DNA from: Thuidium tamariscinum
Lineage: Eukaryota; Streptophyta; Bryopsida; Hypnales; Thuidiaceae
Length of the DNA stretch: 64,000 nt
Direction: 5' to 3'
NCBI GenBank assembly: GCA_947034885.2
Contig: OX344758.2
Coordinates: forward strand, 15,527,067 to 15,591,066
Shown: positions 23,660 through 36,618 of the stretch, in pieces
Layout of the letters: each line of letters opens with the position of its first letter
Numbering within the stretch: position 1 is the stretch's first letter
Position numbers and translations under genes: made by a program
Notes under the pieces: generated by a model
What the model was told of the DNA's origin: nothing
The model's database searches: none
Seen by the model: the letters and a program-made list of their open reading frames with translations, nothing else

Positions 23660-23990
23660 CAAATGCCCCCCCCCCAATTACATTAGAGGGGAATTGAAGG
23701 CAATGGAAGACAGTTTCAAGGCTATTTCCCAGTCTGTTCCATGTGCTGACCAAAAACTGCAGATCAGCCCTATTGGCTGAATTTTTTGAATTTTTGAAAA
23801 AAAATATTATTTTTTCAAAAATTCTAAAAATTATTAAGAAACCTAAAATTGAATTAAAATTTTATTTTAAAAATAATAATTTTTTAAAAATAATTAAAAA
23901 TTTAAAAACATTTTTAATTTTCTGATGTGGGACTCTGTCGGCCACGTCAGACTGCTAATGTGGCACATTCCCACAATTTGGGAACTCAAA
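23660..23990 (-). repeat. F-family motif copy with AT-rich spacer
   Basis: On the minus strand it shows GGGAAATAGCCTTGAAAC, then GCCTTCAATTCCCCTCTAAT, the same order as at 8652 and 8989. It ends in a run of C (about 10) at 23666-23676, as the copy near 8610 is preceded by a run of G. Confidence 0.45.
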
Positions 23991-26939
23991 ATAACTCGTG
24001 GGCTTCTAATGACCATGTGCAATGTAAAAATCACACTCTAATAGGAATTAAAGTTTTTTAGCCATGCAATTGGACAAGGTTAAAAAATACTTTTTTTTCT
24101 CCTAAATTCAATGTTATAATCTTTAAATCTATACAAGAAAAAGTTTAGATATTTTTTCCACAAAATCCCACAGAAATATGGTACAAATTTGTACAATTGA
24201 TTTTTGAAAAAAAAAACTTAATTTCTTTTTTTCATTGCCCTAAAAAGTATAAATTTTTGACAATATTTGTCCCAAATGTACCTCGATCCTTAAGGTAGGG
24301 GTAATTTATGATCCATTTAAATTTTCTCAAAGTCTACCCTTTTTTTTCTAGAATGAAATGAATTTCTGGTATAAACCTTCCTCATCTAGTCAATGTATTT
24401 TATACATTAGTTATTATTGCATATATTGTACCCCTTCCTCTTCTTTTCCTTTAAGCAGGTAGGTTGGGGTGAACTAACCCCCTCGTTCCTTCCTTTCAAG
24501 TCATTCAAGGAGTGCAAGTAAAAACATGACCACCTATTTTATATTTTAAAAATTTATCTCTTCCAACTCTTCTATACTAAATAGGATTTTTTAAAGGGAC
24601 TCATACTAATTAATCAACATTTCACACCATATAAATATCTATCTTTGTTGTATATATGAAAGTGTTTGGAAGTTGTACATCATATTTCAAAGATCTACAA
24701 TTTTCTCTCAAAAGTCTCTTTAATTGTTTGATCTCCTTAATCTCTAATAGCCTAAGCAACCATGTATGATTAATTTGAAATTCCAAGCCTATTTTTGTGC
24801 GCGTAGTTAAATTCCTTTACAATTTTAAGATTTATTTTGGACAGTCTTGAAGGTTAATTATTGAAAGCTTTCATTTTTCATTGAAATAAATATATATATA
24901 TATAATAGAGAGAGACACACACACACACACACATTATAAATGGAATGTAAAGCTTACCAATTTTACTTCATTTCCCAACTTTACACAAAGCTTGGCAATT
25001 TCACTTGATTTGAGATTTAAGAAAATGTACTTATCCATATGCTTTGAAGATGTCACAATGAAAAATTTAAAATCTTTTCATGATTTTCACTGTTCAAAAT
25101 TTCAACATACAAGTATTGATTTGAAGCTATTTTCAATTTCTACTTATAAAGGAAAACTGCATTTCAATAATTGCAAGGTAGATTGTGTAATGATTTTGAT
25201 ATTCTTTCATGTGAAATTAACTTTTTGGAAGTGCATTTTAGTGCTCTAACACTCTTTGTAGTTGTTCATGTTACCTCCAATCCCAAAAAAGTTATATGGT
25301 GGACAAAGGCAACATACTAAAAATTGGAAAAAGTACATTTTTCTTGGTATAATCTCACACCTCTTATAAAATTTTGTACTCAAAATTGGTGTGCATACTA
25401 ATAAACAAACTCTATAAACATCTATATGGTTAGATTTGGGAAAAAAAACAATTTGCTTCAATGGGGATAACTACAAGTTAATGCTCTTTTTCATACTTAA
25501 AACACACTAGGAAAGGCTTGGGCATTTAGGTGTTAGTATCCCTATTTGATGTAGCTAATTTGAACCTTTGATAGCAAATATAAAACCAAAGTTTTGAATT
25601 TTTATCATGCATGGAAGATAAAAAAATTTCAGCATTTTTCCTTAGGGACAAGCAAAAGGACTACAACAAATTGACCCCCTTATTGCCTTTTCATTTGGAT
25701 GATGGAGGATGAGGGTGTCATTCCCTTCCATCCCCTCTCATGACCTCCCCATGTAACCTCCTCACCCTTTGACATGGCTCCTACAACTTGCCCCCATGTC
25801 TTCCATCAATCTAGTTGAGGTAGCATCACCACATTGCCACCCTAGCTAGTGCTAGTTATCATGTTAGTTTAGTAACCTAAAGGTACCTATAACCAATCGA
25901 ATAAGAAATTTGGACATGATTTGGAGTAGTATAAGGCAAAATGAAAATTTATAGGGGTGTAATGACATAAAAATGGAGATTGCAAAAATTTGGTTGTTAA
26001 TAGCTTGTAATGAAATTACTACAAACTTTGAAAGGTAGAAATTGATGAAGACTCATGTTTAATGTTTAGAGTCATCCAAAACTAGCCTTTTATAGACTAA
26101 ATCCTGTTAACTATAGCACATAAAGGGAAAGATATGTGTCACAGTAGTTTGGTATCGATAATACTAAGTGTTTGCATTATTTTCAATGAAAAAGTAGGAA
26201 TAGATGTCCACCATGCTAACAAACGAGGATCCTAAAACCTTGATTGTCAAGATTTGTAGCTAGTAAAAAAAATTGTTAATTAGTTGTCAATAGTTGGAAG
26301 AGCCACAATCAAGGTGGCATGAGGTCGTTGAGCTTTCTACTAATCTGCAGTAGCATTGGTGGTAGAAGAATTCACAATTTTATTTATTGCTTGTGCCATG
26401 GCTATAGAAGGTGCTTCGTGCACATTCAAAGTCAATTGCTAGAGAAGTTTTGGATACATTGGTGGTGGAAAGTAGGGTGTAGAAATTGCATAGGATATTG
26501 CTATTTAGGGTGTTGATGGAAAGCTGGTTTGTCCAAGAGTGATGATTTGAAACCAATACACAAATTTGAAGACGAGTTGTAGGATGGGGGTAGAAACCCT
26601 AGCATGTTGGACACTTGTCAATTATTTTTATCACCTTGCACCATTTCCCCCCTCCAAGCACAACTACTACAAATGCCTTCATGCAATGTACATAAAGCCA
26701 ATTTGATTTTCTAACTGATTTTAGGGCTTTCCACTAAGCTTGAACTTTTTCTCAATGAATCACCTTGGCCTTGTGCGCCTCTATTTGTTCACATATCTTC
26801 TTCTATTTCTCTTTCCTCATATTTTTATTGTCTTGAAAGCACTTTCTCTAGACGCAAGTGTTCTTGTTCTTTACCTACATCAACTCTTACTTGCCTCCTT
26901 TGCTCTATGGCATTCAAGTATTAACCAAATATTAGCATA
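23991..26939. other. AT-rich intergenic DNA
   Basis: A partial R-family end (GGTTGGGGTGAACTAACCC, near 24465) is followed by R-like GTGCAAGTAAAA sequence, with no right end found. Otherwise only the microsatellite at 24890 stands out. Frames at 26319-26940 have no recognisable domain. Confidence 0.35.
24890..24934. repeat. Compound microsatellite (TA)n(GA)n(CA)n
   Basis: Contiguous dinucleotide runs change from TA through GA to CA within 45 bases. It is likely length-variable between individuals. Confidence 0.85.
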
Positions 26940-28250
26940 AGTTATTTGCTAAACTCTATTTCGGAATCTAATTGTTTATTACTCACTTGTAGTGTTACGG
27001 TTGGTAGGATGAAGTGCTCAATGGAATCCAAAGCCTCATCAACTCTATCAAAGCTAACAAGTTGTATTGGTGTATTAGGGTCATTGGGTTTGATGTCTAC
27101 ATAGAAGTGATTGGCAGTTGTTCCTTGTTCCTCTGGCAATTCAGCTGCAATTTGTTGAGATGAAGGTGAGGTTTTTTCTTGCTCTTCAATTTTCACCCCT
27201 AAACCTTCAACGTCATCATTATATAATGTATCTTCATGAAGCATTATTGGTGCTTCAGAAGGAGGTTGTTTCGCTTGAGAAGATTGTAGTGACTAGCTAG
27301 AAGGTCCTTCAATTCCTCTTGAAACGCTTACAATAGACGATAATGTCATTGCACCATTTGTTGGTTGAACAACCAAATTCTTATGGCCTTGAAATATTTC
27401 TTGATATTTTTAATAGATAAAGTTTTTTTCAAAGCCAAAAACATCCATTGTGCCATTATTTCTTTTAATATTGCATTTCCTTCATTTTATTGTTCCAATA
27501 GTCATGGTACTCTCTAAAATGTTGTTTGAATGGCTTAGACATCGATGTCTAGTCGTTGCAGGATGTGTGAAGTAAGCAACAAAAACATGACAATATCCAA
27601 GCTTATTGATTTTGTTTGTCCAACCACCTTAAAGGTCACATGATTGTTGTATATGTCCAAAATTAGTAAGTGTTGCTTCATAGGGGAGATACCTCCTAAC
27701 TTGTTCATATTTTCAATGAAGTGCAAAATTGAAGAAGAGAATAAATAGGAAGCCATCTAAGATTTTTCTTACTTGTCCATTGGAGTTCTAGCTTTATATA
27801 GACAAATATAGTTTTTTCTGAAGAACTTACCATGTAAAATGCTGAATGATGGAATGATTGTTCCTATTGCATTCATGTAGACCAACATAGACATCCATTC
27901 CCTTTTATTACAAATAATAGAATGAATGTTGTCATCACCTCTCTTAATAATAATTCACATCCCATTGTTTCTCCCTACTTGCATCCCTAACTCCTTACAA
28001 TTCCAGATCTTCTTAGTAGAATAGGAATGTGTCATATAAAAGTATTCCAAGTTATCATACAATGTCTTGACTGCAACAACAGTCATGTCCTTTACTCACG
28101 ATTATTCCAGTGCTTTTACTATTCAAAAAACTAGTTGAAGTTGTCATTTGTGCCACCACTTCAACCAACTTTTTCCTAGGATTCCATTTTAGAAAGGAAT
28201 CTAGTACCTACTAGTGATCTCGTAAACCTTCAATTTCAATGTTGTAGAGG
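26940..28250 (-). pseudogene. Decayed pogo-like DDE_1 transposase
   Basis: Read on the minus strand with a few stops and frame changes, the region follows a DDE superfamily endonuclease (DDE_1, the catalytic domain of pogo/Tigger-type transposases). Segments in order: a DNLEYFYMTHSYSTKKIWNC stretch near 28020-28060, REWMSMLVYMNAIGT near 27870, LFSSSILHFIENMNK near 27720, LLILDIYNNHVTFKVV near 27650, LLLTSHILQRLDIDV near 27560, then a frameshift into KPFKQHFREYHDYWN. The second and third catalytic Asp (in LLILD and LDID) are present. The first, expected in an NCDE-type motif near 27991, is replaced by Lys (NCKE). A 100-codon acidic frame at 26942-27244 is probably the C-terminal tail. No TIRs located; the element cannot make an active enzyme. 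Confidence 0.7.
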
Positions 28251-29365
28251 TCAAACTCGATCCTAAGTCACACATGGCTATAATGTACTATACTAATTAT
28301 TATTCTTCCTATGACTGAGAATTAGTGGTAGTCCTGAGGACTACATTTTCAAGACCTGTACTTACCAATGCACAATTTTGAAAAGTGCAATAGAGTATGA
28401 AAAAATCTAATGTTGATACCCTCATAGAGCTACTTTTATCTATTGTAGTAAGTGTTGCATGTAGCTATGTGTGAGTCCATATGCCATTTTTCCTCCTCAC
28501 AGTATAGTTCTATGTCATATCTCCATCATTGGTGTTTCTTTCTTAATCATTGTGTGCAAGCTAGTGAAGAGTCCTACATTGGTTTGTACGTACTCCAAGA
28601 GACCAAGATGCTATGTGTTGTGGGTTGGCTAAAACTTCATGGCTAGCTAGGTTTTGCATGCCCATTTTGTTGTATTCATCTTTATAGAAGGAACCACAAA
28701 GTTCAAGGTATGTGAGTACTATTGCATTTGTTTGAGTTCAAAAAATTATTCAATTGTTGCTTCTTTTCAATGCACCAGAGATCACCATATTGGGGATTCA
28801 TCAATTAGGATCTCCTTTTCACCACATTAGGCAAGAGTTGATAATCGTCTAACTTCATTTCTAGGCCCAAACTAAAACTTAGGCGATGCTCATTTGCATT
28901 GACTAATTGAAACACTAGCTACTTCATGAAATGTCTATGAAATTATTGAGAACAAAGTGAATGCTTATAAACTCTTTTAATGGTCACTTGTTGACGTAAG
29001 AGCCTTGATGCATTTAGGATTATATACTCAGTATGGGTTGTTTGCCAATACATCTATTGAGGCTTCTTTATAAATCTATTTGTAGAAAGTAACTACAATT
29101 CCAAACTCTATGGAATGTAAGATTTGTATGTCTATGAATTTAGATTGTGACAAATTAGGCATTGAATTTTTCCTTATACTCACATCAATAAAGACTTACT
29201 ATTTCAATAATTTGACAAAATCAAAATTTTGCCACATTGCTAATATATACTAAATTTTTTTTTTGTCTACCATGATATTTTTTGATGTAAAGTATACATA
29301 TTTCCTATTAAGATTGGAAAAATGTTGCTCTTTAATTTCCATCCTACAGACATTAACATAGTACT

Positions 29366-30110
29366 GGGTGAATGCAAGAAAGACTTGTACTATTTGGCGT
29401 CACACTTTGAGTGACGGAGTTGTCATGAGCTATAACTTTTGAAGCATTAACTCTTTGAACTTGAAATTTTTATTGAAGATGACTGACTTGATAGTTATCA
29501 AAACCCTTATTTTTCAAAAAAATTCAAAAATCATTTTATATTTAAATTCTAATTTCTCTAATTTGTCACACTTTGCGGTTTAGGGGTTTTTAGTATTGGG
29601 GAGTACTTTAAATTAATAATTTAGAGCTCATATTTCTAGGGTCTATTCCTACACTAAGTAGGCATGTTTACACCAAAGGAAATTTAAAAAATCATTATTC
29701 TCTTTCCTCTACATGTGTGCTAACAGGCCTCCCTTGCGCACACATTTTTGAACAATCAAGATAGTTTTCGGATCATTATTTTGGTGAAATACCTTTACCA
29801 TAAAGTCTTCCCAAATGGACAATTTTTAGTTTTAAGAAAAATTACTTTCCCTATTTTTTACAAATTAAAATGTGAAAATATAGTGAAAGTTACAATTTTC
29901 ACGAAATTCAGCACCTTTCTAGTTCTCCTACTTAGAGAATTTTTCTATGCTTTTCCTTCCTAGGGTATCTTCTTCTTAAAGGTATATACATCAAACATAT
30001 TTTTCACTTTTTTTAAAAATTGATTTACTATTTATACAGTACTTCCAAAGAAAAAAGTGAGTATTGTGCAAAACGCTACGCTTTGCCGCATGTCTTTCTT
30101 GCAATGACCC
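29366..30110. mobile_element. GGGT...ACCC element with 4-bp TSD (TACT), 745 bp
   Basis: Left end GGGTGAATGCAAGAAAGACT; the right end read inversely is GGGTCATTGCAAGAAAGACA. TACT occurs at 29362-29365 and 30111-30114. It is homologous to 47331-48062, including GGGGAGTACTTTAAA-type internal sequence. It carries no protein. A 4-bp duplication does not fit the common plant superfamilies (CACTA 2-3, PIF 3, hAT 8, Mutator 8-11, mariner 2). Confidence 0.75.
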
Positions 30111-30499
30111 TACTTGAGGATTGACAATTGTGTTGGTTTAGTACAAATTGTGAGGTTGTTGTCATTTAGAAACTATAGAGACTGAAACCAAGTTCATCAA
30201 GATGCATTTGCTTTTCAAAGCAACAATATTGGCAAATGAACAACAATTAAAAATGACTATCATTTGTCTTTTAGCTTGTTCCTTGAGCAATATTTTCTTC
30301 TTAGGGAGTGCATTTTGAGAGAGTTGTGTACACTGTATTGGGATTTTGTCAATGTAGATACGTAATTATTATTTTGAAACTTCTCTGTTAATATGTACTT
30401 TGTGACAATTATTTCAAAGTAGAATTCATTATATTACAAGTGCATTTGAATTATATGCAACATACTTAACTATTTTGAAAAACAATATAGACAAATAAA

Positions 30500-30757
30500 C
30501 ACTAGAAGAAAAATGCAGAAAAACAGGTTTCAGCAAACAGATCGCGTCAGGTAGATTGTGTTGAAACTGCGTTGCTGAAAACGCAGGAAAATGCTGAAAA
30601 CACTGAAAAAACGCAGAAAAAACGCAGAAAAACACAGAAAACGCGTTTTTTGTGTTTTTTTGTGTTTTTTCCGCGTTTTCAGAAACGCAGTTTCAACACA
30701 ATCTACCTGACGCGATCTGATTGCTGAAACCTGTTTTTCTGCGTTTTTCTTCTAGTG
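30500..30757. mobile_element. CACTA-type MITE, long near-perfect hairpin, TSD AAA
   Basis: Begins CACTAGAAGAAAAATGCAG and ends with the inverse, CTGCGTTTTTCTTCTAGTG. AAA lies on each side. The arms pair over roughly 100 bases with only a few mismatches, and the loop side is rich in CGCAGAAAAA repeats. CpG-containing strings such as GATCGCGTCAGG are intact in both arms, suggesting a young insertion. Confidence 0.85.
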
Positions 30758-32844
30758 AAACCTCTATGTGGTAGGTATTGAGGGAGTTATTGACATTACT
30801 TCCATCAATTTGTATTCACTAGTTTAGAAAACATTGGTTGCACAAAATTCAAGCTCGCAGCTTTAGCCAAGTCAAATTTTCTTTATATTAATTACATTGT
30901 GGATGTTTTGGCACGTGTACCTAAGTGTTGACGAAGATCATATGCTAAAATGGTACAATATAATCATTGCATAATAAGCCTCTTTTCGGTAGAACCAAGT
31001 TTATCTCATTAGAATGCCTTAGTACTATGCTCATATTTCATTTACTAGAGCTCAATGTGAAGCTCATATTATGATGTAATACTAACGCCAATGTGGATTG
31101 GGATTTATAACTTACTGTAGTTGTAGATATTCTTATTGTGTTGAGCCTACCACTAGAGCTTTATCATCCACTGTTGTCCACTGTGGCTTTTTTTGACCCC
31201 TACTATATTTGATACAAGGCTTCCATGTTGCTATAATCCTCAAGATCATCTCCGATACTAGTTTTCTCTAAATCATCAATTGGATAACTTTGTACATCAA
31301 CAACAATGGAATCTTCAATTTCCTCGTCCATATAACTTTAAAATGCAATGTAGACCTCTACAATTACTTCTATCTTTTAATAACAATTTCTTCGGTCACT
31401 CAATGCATTAGCTATTGAAATTTGGCAATACTTGTCCACTCCTAATCTGCAAGTACAATATGAGCTCTCCAAAAATTTACACTCACTTGAAGTTGGCTAT
31501 ATCTCTCTTTCCTTCTATCTACCAACAAGGCATGAGGCCATTGAGCACTTACTAAAATAGAGACTTAGAACTATCAACAATTTGCTAATATAAATGTAGA
31601 AAGCTCACGAAATTGCAAAGTACACAATGATTCTAAAAACTATTCACATCACATAGTTAGCTGTTATATAAACCTATGAATATAGGCTTGTAAATTTAGA
31701 ACTATTGAGTTGTAAATGATTTAGTATTATTTCTAGAAATTGCTCAAGTACTCTAGTATAATCATAACATTCCATGTATCCACAATGAACTATAAATATG
31801 GTACTTGAAGTTCTTAAATTCTTATGAAGTTCATTATCTTTCCAACCATGCATGCCTCCATTTTCAATTTGCTATGTTCTAATTTGTATGACATTTGATT
31901 GTCATATTTTGCAATTACCATTACTACAAGTCATCAAACCTAGGAAGTTATTGTAATCATTAAAAAAGAACAAAAAAAATGTCCTAGCATCTTTTGGACT
32001 ACAAGCATACTATTGATTGCTAATGGGGGGTGGTCAATATTAGGTGCCTTTCCCTTAGTTTTGTATCAACAAGGCAATGGATAAATTGAAGCTTTTGCTA
32101 TTGAAGATCAATATATAATTCTCCAAGTTGTTATCAAATTATCAATTAACTACAACTTGATGATGTTGGTGTTCATTAATTTTAGTTGGTTTATTGCTTT
32201 ACAAATATGAAACAAAACCAAAAAAGCTATAGTGAACAATCAATGTGTCAATGGTGTAATTTTCTTTTGGAGGAGGATCCAAAATGGTGTAGGGTTTGCA
32301 AATGTATTGCAAACAAGAATCTATATAATTATTGATGAACAAGGATGTTTGAATGTCTATGTAGTTATAGATTCATTTGGAGGATTCTATCTAATTGCAC
32401 CTTAAAAAATCTTTATGCACATAACTTTTTATTGAAGTTTTGAAGGGGGCATCTAAAAAATTGCCATATTTTTAATGTTGCAACCTACAACCATTATACA
32501 ACAAGTGAACCATTGTAACGCAAAAGAATCTTTCAAAAAATGTCTAACTTATCATTTGCCAATTGTTTCCTAATTTTTTTGTGATGGTTGTCCAATGCTT
32601 AAGTTTGAGTCCATATGCAAATTACACAAGTCTCTTGAAGTGCCCAATTTGCTTAGTCTTCACTAGAGTGATGACTCTAGATGCCAAATGGCAAAGCAAA
32701 TGAATGATTTTGTTAAAGAAATGTGTGAAAAAGATCATTGGTGTTGTCTAAGTTGTGGAGTTGCTTAGATTGTCACCTTGCTTGGATTAACTGGAGATGC
32801 ATTTTATCTTCTTGTGGTTTGATGTTTGCAATACAACACAACAG
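30758..32844. other. AT-rich intergenic DNA, nothing identified
   Basis: No recognisable coding segment, TIR pair or tandem repeat. Confidence 0.4.
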
Positions 32845-33073
32845 TTGAGGTGAATTGGCCTCCTAACTCAGACACATCAAGTCATTTATGGGTGCAAGTA
32901 AAAATAAAAGCCCCCTATTTTATTTTTGATTAATTTATCTCGTATAGTTCTCCTAATAAATATGGGACCTCTAATTACAAATATGAATTCAGAATTTGCA
33001 AATTTTATCATGAATAGAAAATAAAAAAATTAATCATTTTTCCGAGTGGTCGAGCAAGGGGATCAATTCACCA
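32845..33073 (-). mobile_element. R-family foldback element (copy 2)
   Basis: Inverted orientation relative to the copy at 7011. One end has TTGAGGTGAATTGGCC and the other GGTCGAGCAAGGGGATCAAT. The interior has GTGCAAGTAAAAATAAAAG, a GATTAATTTA site at 32928-32937 and AATATGAATTCAGAATTTGC. The intact TTAA at 32930-32933 is the empty counterpart of the insertion at 42213-42441. Confidence 0.6.
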
Positions 33074-33144
33074 TGGTTATGCACAACAAAGTCATGTAAT
33101 CAATTCTTTTTTTCTTTTTCTTGACTCAAACAAAACACGAACTT

Positions 33145-33382
33145 CAGTGAATTGACCCTCTCACTCTACCATTGGGAAAAACACTCCATTTTTAAAATTT
33201 TCCACACACAATAATATTTGAAAATTTTGAATTCATATTTGAAATCCAAAACCTCTGATAAACTAGGGAAGATGAACTAGGTAAATCACTTAGGCATGAA
33301 ATAGGGAGCTTTTATTTTTTACTTGCACCCGTGGAATGATTTAGTGCGGCTGAGCAAGGCCGGGCGGTTAGTTCCCCCACCC
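33145..33382 (+). mobile_element. R-family foldback element (copy 3)
   Basis: Contains AGTGAATTGACCCTCTCACT, TTTGAATTCATATTTG, GCATGAAATAGGGAGCTTTT and TTACTTGCACCCGTGGAAT, ending in GGCTGAGCAAGGCC. Same orientation as copy 1. Confidence 0.6.
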
Positions 33383-33590
33383 GGACAAGGAGAATTGACC
33401 CCCAATCAATAGTAGGTTGACTAAATTGCCCCCTATTTTGTGCCATATATTTCAGATTTTCTTCAAGCCTCCTAGTTAATTGAGGGCCTCTGATTCCATA
33501 TATGAATTCAAAATTTGCAAAAATAAAAAATTCCAGGGTTTACCCTGGCGGGGCAATAAGGGGGTCAATTCACCCTGGCCCAGTTCACCC
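33383..33590 (-). mobile_element. R-family foldback element (copy 4)
   Basis: Starts near GGACAAGGAGAATTGACCCC, carries TATATGAATTCAAAATTTGC and ends in GGGGGTCAATTCACCC. It directly adjoins copy 3, so three R copies lie within 750 bases. Confidence 0.55.
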
Positions 33591-34520
33591 CGACCGAAAT
33601 GCGAGGGGGTCGGTTCACCCCGGCTAGTAAGTTAGCGCTGTGGAGGTGGAAAGCAACTGACTCAGCTTTTAGCTTCTGCAAGTTGGGAATTTTTCTTTCT
33701 TTTCTTTCTTTCTTCTTTTTCTTCATTTTCTTTTTCTTTCTTTTTGGGACACACTCAAAGTCTCAAATGGACTCGCTGCTGGCTGCCTGCTTTTTCGCGA
33801 TTTGGATAAGAATGGATGACGGAGTGAGCAGACCGAAACTGAGAGCTTTTCCTCAAAAGTTATTATTGTTTCCTGCCTGCCTGTGTCAAAAGGCTGACGG
33901 ACGGGACGGACGGACGGACGGGGGGCAGTCCGTGTGGGAGGGCGAGCCAACCGCTTGGTCAGTCAGGCAGTCAGGGAGGGGATCCTTTCCGTCCAGGTGG
34001 GGACGGCTCATTGGCGGCATGATGGGGGCCCCAGGACGGACGGAGGGAAGGACCACGGAAGGACGGACGGGAGGGTCGATGACTTCAACTTAGTTGGAGG
34101 AACGATGTTAACTTACGTTACGCTTGGTGCAAATGGGCTCACTGCTGGCTGGGAGGGTCCTTCCTTTCGTTCGTTCGTTCGTTCGTTCGTTTCTTCGTCC
34201 GTCCGTCCGGCTGCTGCTGCTCTGCATTAAAACTCCTCTCAAGTCTGCAGCCTTTGAAAGTTAAATGTCTGCGGGTCAGTTTGGCACAATGCAACCAGTC
34301 ATGATGAGAGGGTCCCAACTCCTTGGATTCGGTGCATCAGGATGACGTCATCCGGCAGGGGGGCAGGGGGCCAGGGGGGAAGCCACGGCCACGGCCACTC
34401 AGCCACTGCCCCCAAGCAAGGCGGAGGAGGCAAGGACTCTTCTTGGCTAGAGGCGCCATTATGAGTACAGTACCGTTCAAGCCGGGCCCCCGTCCGTCCG
34501 TTCATCTATATGTTCATATA
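33591..34520. other. GC-rich island with ACGG/TTCG microsatellites and a TGACGTCA site
   Basis: A pyrimidine tract at about 33690-33747 (CTTT-type), GACG/ACGG runs at about 33896-33925 and 34035-34075, and a TTCG run at about 34160-34190. The perfect bZIP-type palindrome TGACGTCA is at 34343-34350. Open frames here (the longest plus frame is 33599-34093) are translations of simple repeats with no domain. It could be a former promoter or 5' exon. Confidence 0.45.
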
Positions 34521-36618
34521 TTCATCCAACCTTTCACCCATCCATCCATTATTGCATTTGTATATACACCTATTCATTCACTTGTACTAGTAGGATGCCT
34601 TCTTTACAAGCAAAGCTTCTATGAAGAATGGAATCAATGAAATAAAATGAGAACAAGTACAAAGCAGTTATAGGTGAATAAAGAGTGACTCCCTTTTTTT
34701 GGTGTATTGAGTATGGAAAATTGAAAACCCATAAATAGATTTGCTTGTGCGAGTGAAAAGGTTGCATCTACATTGAAATTGACATTCTCTGGTGTGAAAC
34801 TAAGGGTAGTCACAACTTCTTCAACATGGCAAATTTCTATGAAGAATGAACACTTCATAAGGGAAAATAGGAACCAATGGGGAGAGCATTTAGGTGAGGA
34901 AGGTATATGAGGACTTCTACAGAGTATGGTTTGAAGATTCACAAGTATCTTTTGTTGTTTGAAGTGCGCAAGTAAGCACTGCAATAAAACTACAGTGTAT
35001 AGGAAAGGTAGAGAAGATTCTTCGCTAGTGAAGTCTTCTATACCTTAGTTCTTCTACTTTGGAGGAAAATAATCAATGTCGCTAAACCTTCACATAAGAA
35101 GTATATTTTGTCACCGAGAGACTACTACAACCCAACCTTCAATGTCCACTTCTCAATTTTGTGGAGAATAAGAGCACAATGAAGAAGCTATAACTACCCG
35201 TACTTTAGAGTTTGCAATACCAAAATTTGCTTACAAAATCTTTGCAAGGCCAACTATTCAACTTTGTAGGAGAATAATGAATGTCACAAAGCTTTCATAG
35301 AAAAAATATACTTTCCTTTGGAGAAGTGATGGAGAGCTAATAGAGAGCTACAGTGTCTCTATTTGCATGAAATTTTTTGTACAATGAAGAAAGTATGACT
35401 ACCACTAGTATAATCCATGCAATTGCCACATCCAATTTATAAGTAATAATCATTTTTATTTTCTTAAAACTAAAAATATCTCAAAAATCTATAATTTTCA
35501 CATTATATGTCTAAATTTCATAAAACAAAGGCTATACATTTTTCCTTGCCAAGGGCCTACCACTATAGCAACAAGAAAGCAACTAAAGGACACACGAGTT
35601 AGGAGATCTCAACATAACAAAAAAACAAAAAAACATAACTAATTATACAATCTATTTAAAGGGATGGATCTATGGATATGTATTAATCCATTCTTTTATC
35701 AATCCGTGCTTACAGAGGTGACTCTTGGTGCAATAGAAAATGGTGTGAGATTAAAAAAAATAGGATTAATTTAATTCATTAATATTTTTGATAGATCTAC
35801 CACAGCATTGGTAATATGTTATATAGATAATTACATGTAAAATAGGGTAGAGGAAAAATCCCCCCTTTTGTTTAGTAGAAAAAACTAGGATGCCAAACAT
35901 TAAATTCCGTGAAAAATGTTTAGCAAGTTTATTTTGTTAATGAATGGTTTAAAATAGTAGTTATAATTACTATCTTGAATTTGAAATTAACACAACTATT
36001 TGGATTGATGGAAAATGCTCACACATTGATTCTTATATAGTAAATAATTACAATTTGTATATGAGTTTGGTTAGTAAACCTTCAAGTTGTAAATTTGAAG
36101 TTCCTTGGTAGGCTAGGACTATTCATTCATGTTTGTGAATACATCTAGTCTATGGTATGCTACCAATATTGCATGTTGTGCTCAATGCTAGTTTATATGC
36201 TATGGAAAATTTGTTGTTTACATGCTTGTATGAGCAAGGTGTTTACATTCTTCGTAGTATTTCTCAAATCTAAAATGTACAAAGAAATAGGGTGCCAAAA
36301 ATTAATCTCCCTACCCATTTATAAAAAAAAATTAGGGTGTAAGTAGCTTTTTATCTACAAAAAGGGAGGGAAAAAAAGAGTGGAAGGATATAAGTACACC
36401 ACCACCCCATTAAATACTTTGTTATCATATATAGTTACCAAACAAAAAAGAAGGTACCTCCCTAAGAATCTATATATTTTGTTATACGTCTATGTTATAT
36501 CATTTTAAATATATCATTTAAAAATATTAGTGGGACTTTCTTAAAATAATAGCTTCTAGATAAAGAAATAGTATTGCATAAGAGAGGTTGTATTGCTTTA
36601 GAGAAAAATGTTATGGAA
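34521..36618. other. AT-rich intergenic DNA with one diverged direct repeat
   Basis: Two diverged copies of a segment with ACTTTGGAGGAAAATAATCA (near 35050) and ACTTTGTAGGAGAATAATGA (near 35262) suggest an old 210-bp duplication. The minus frame at 34634-34984 has no domain. Confidence 0.35.

Noticed and set aside
26942..27244. Acidic 100-codon minus frame as a stand-alone gene
   Set aside because: It continues the decayed DDE_1 transposase in orientation and position, so it is better read as its C-terminal tail.
33599..34093. 164-codon plus-strand open frame
   Set aside because: It runs through a CTTT-type pyrimidine tract and ACGG microsatellites, giving poly-Phe and Gly/Arg/Thr runs with no domain.
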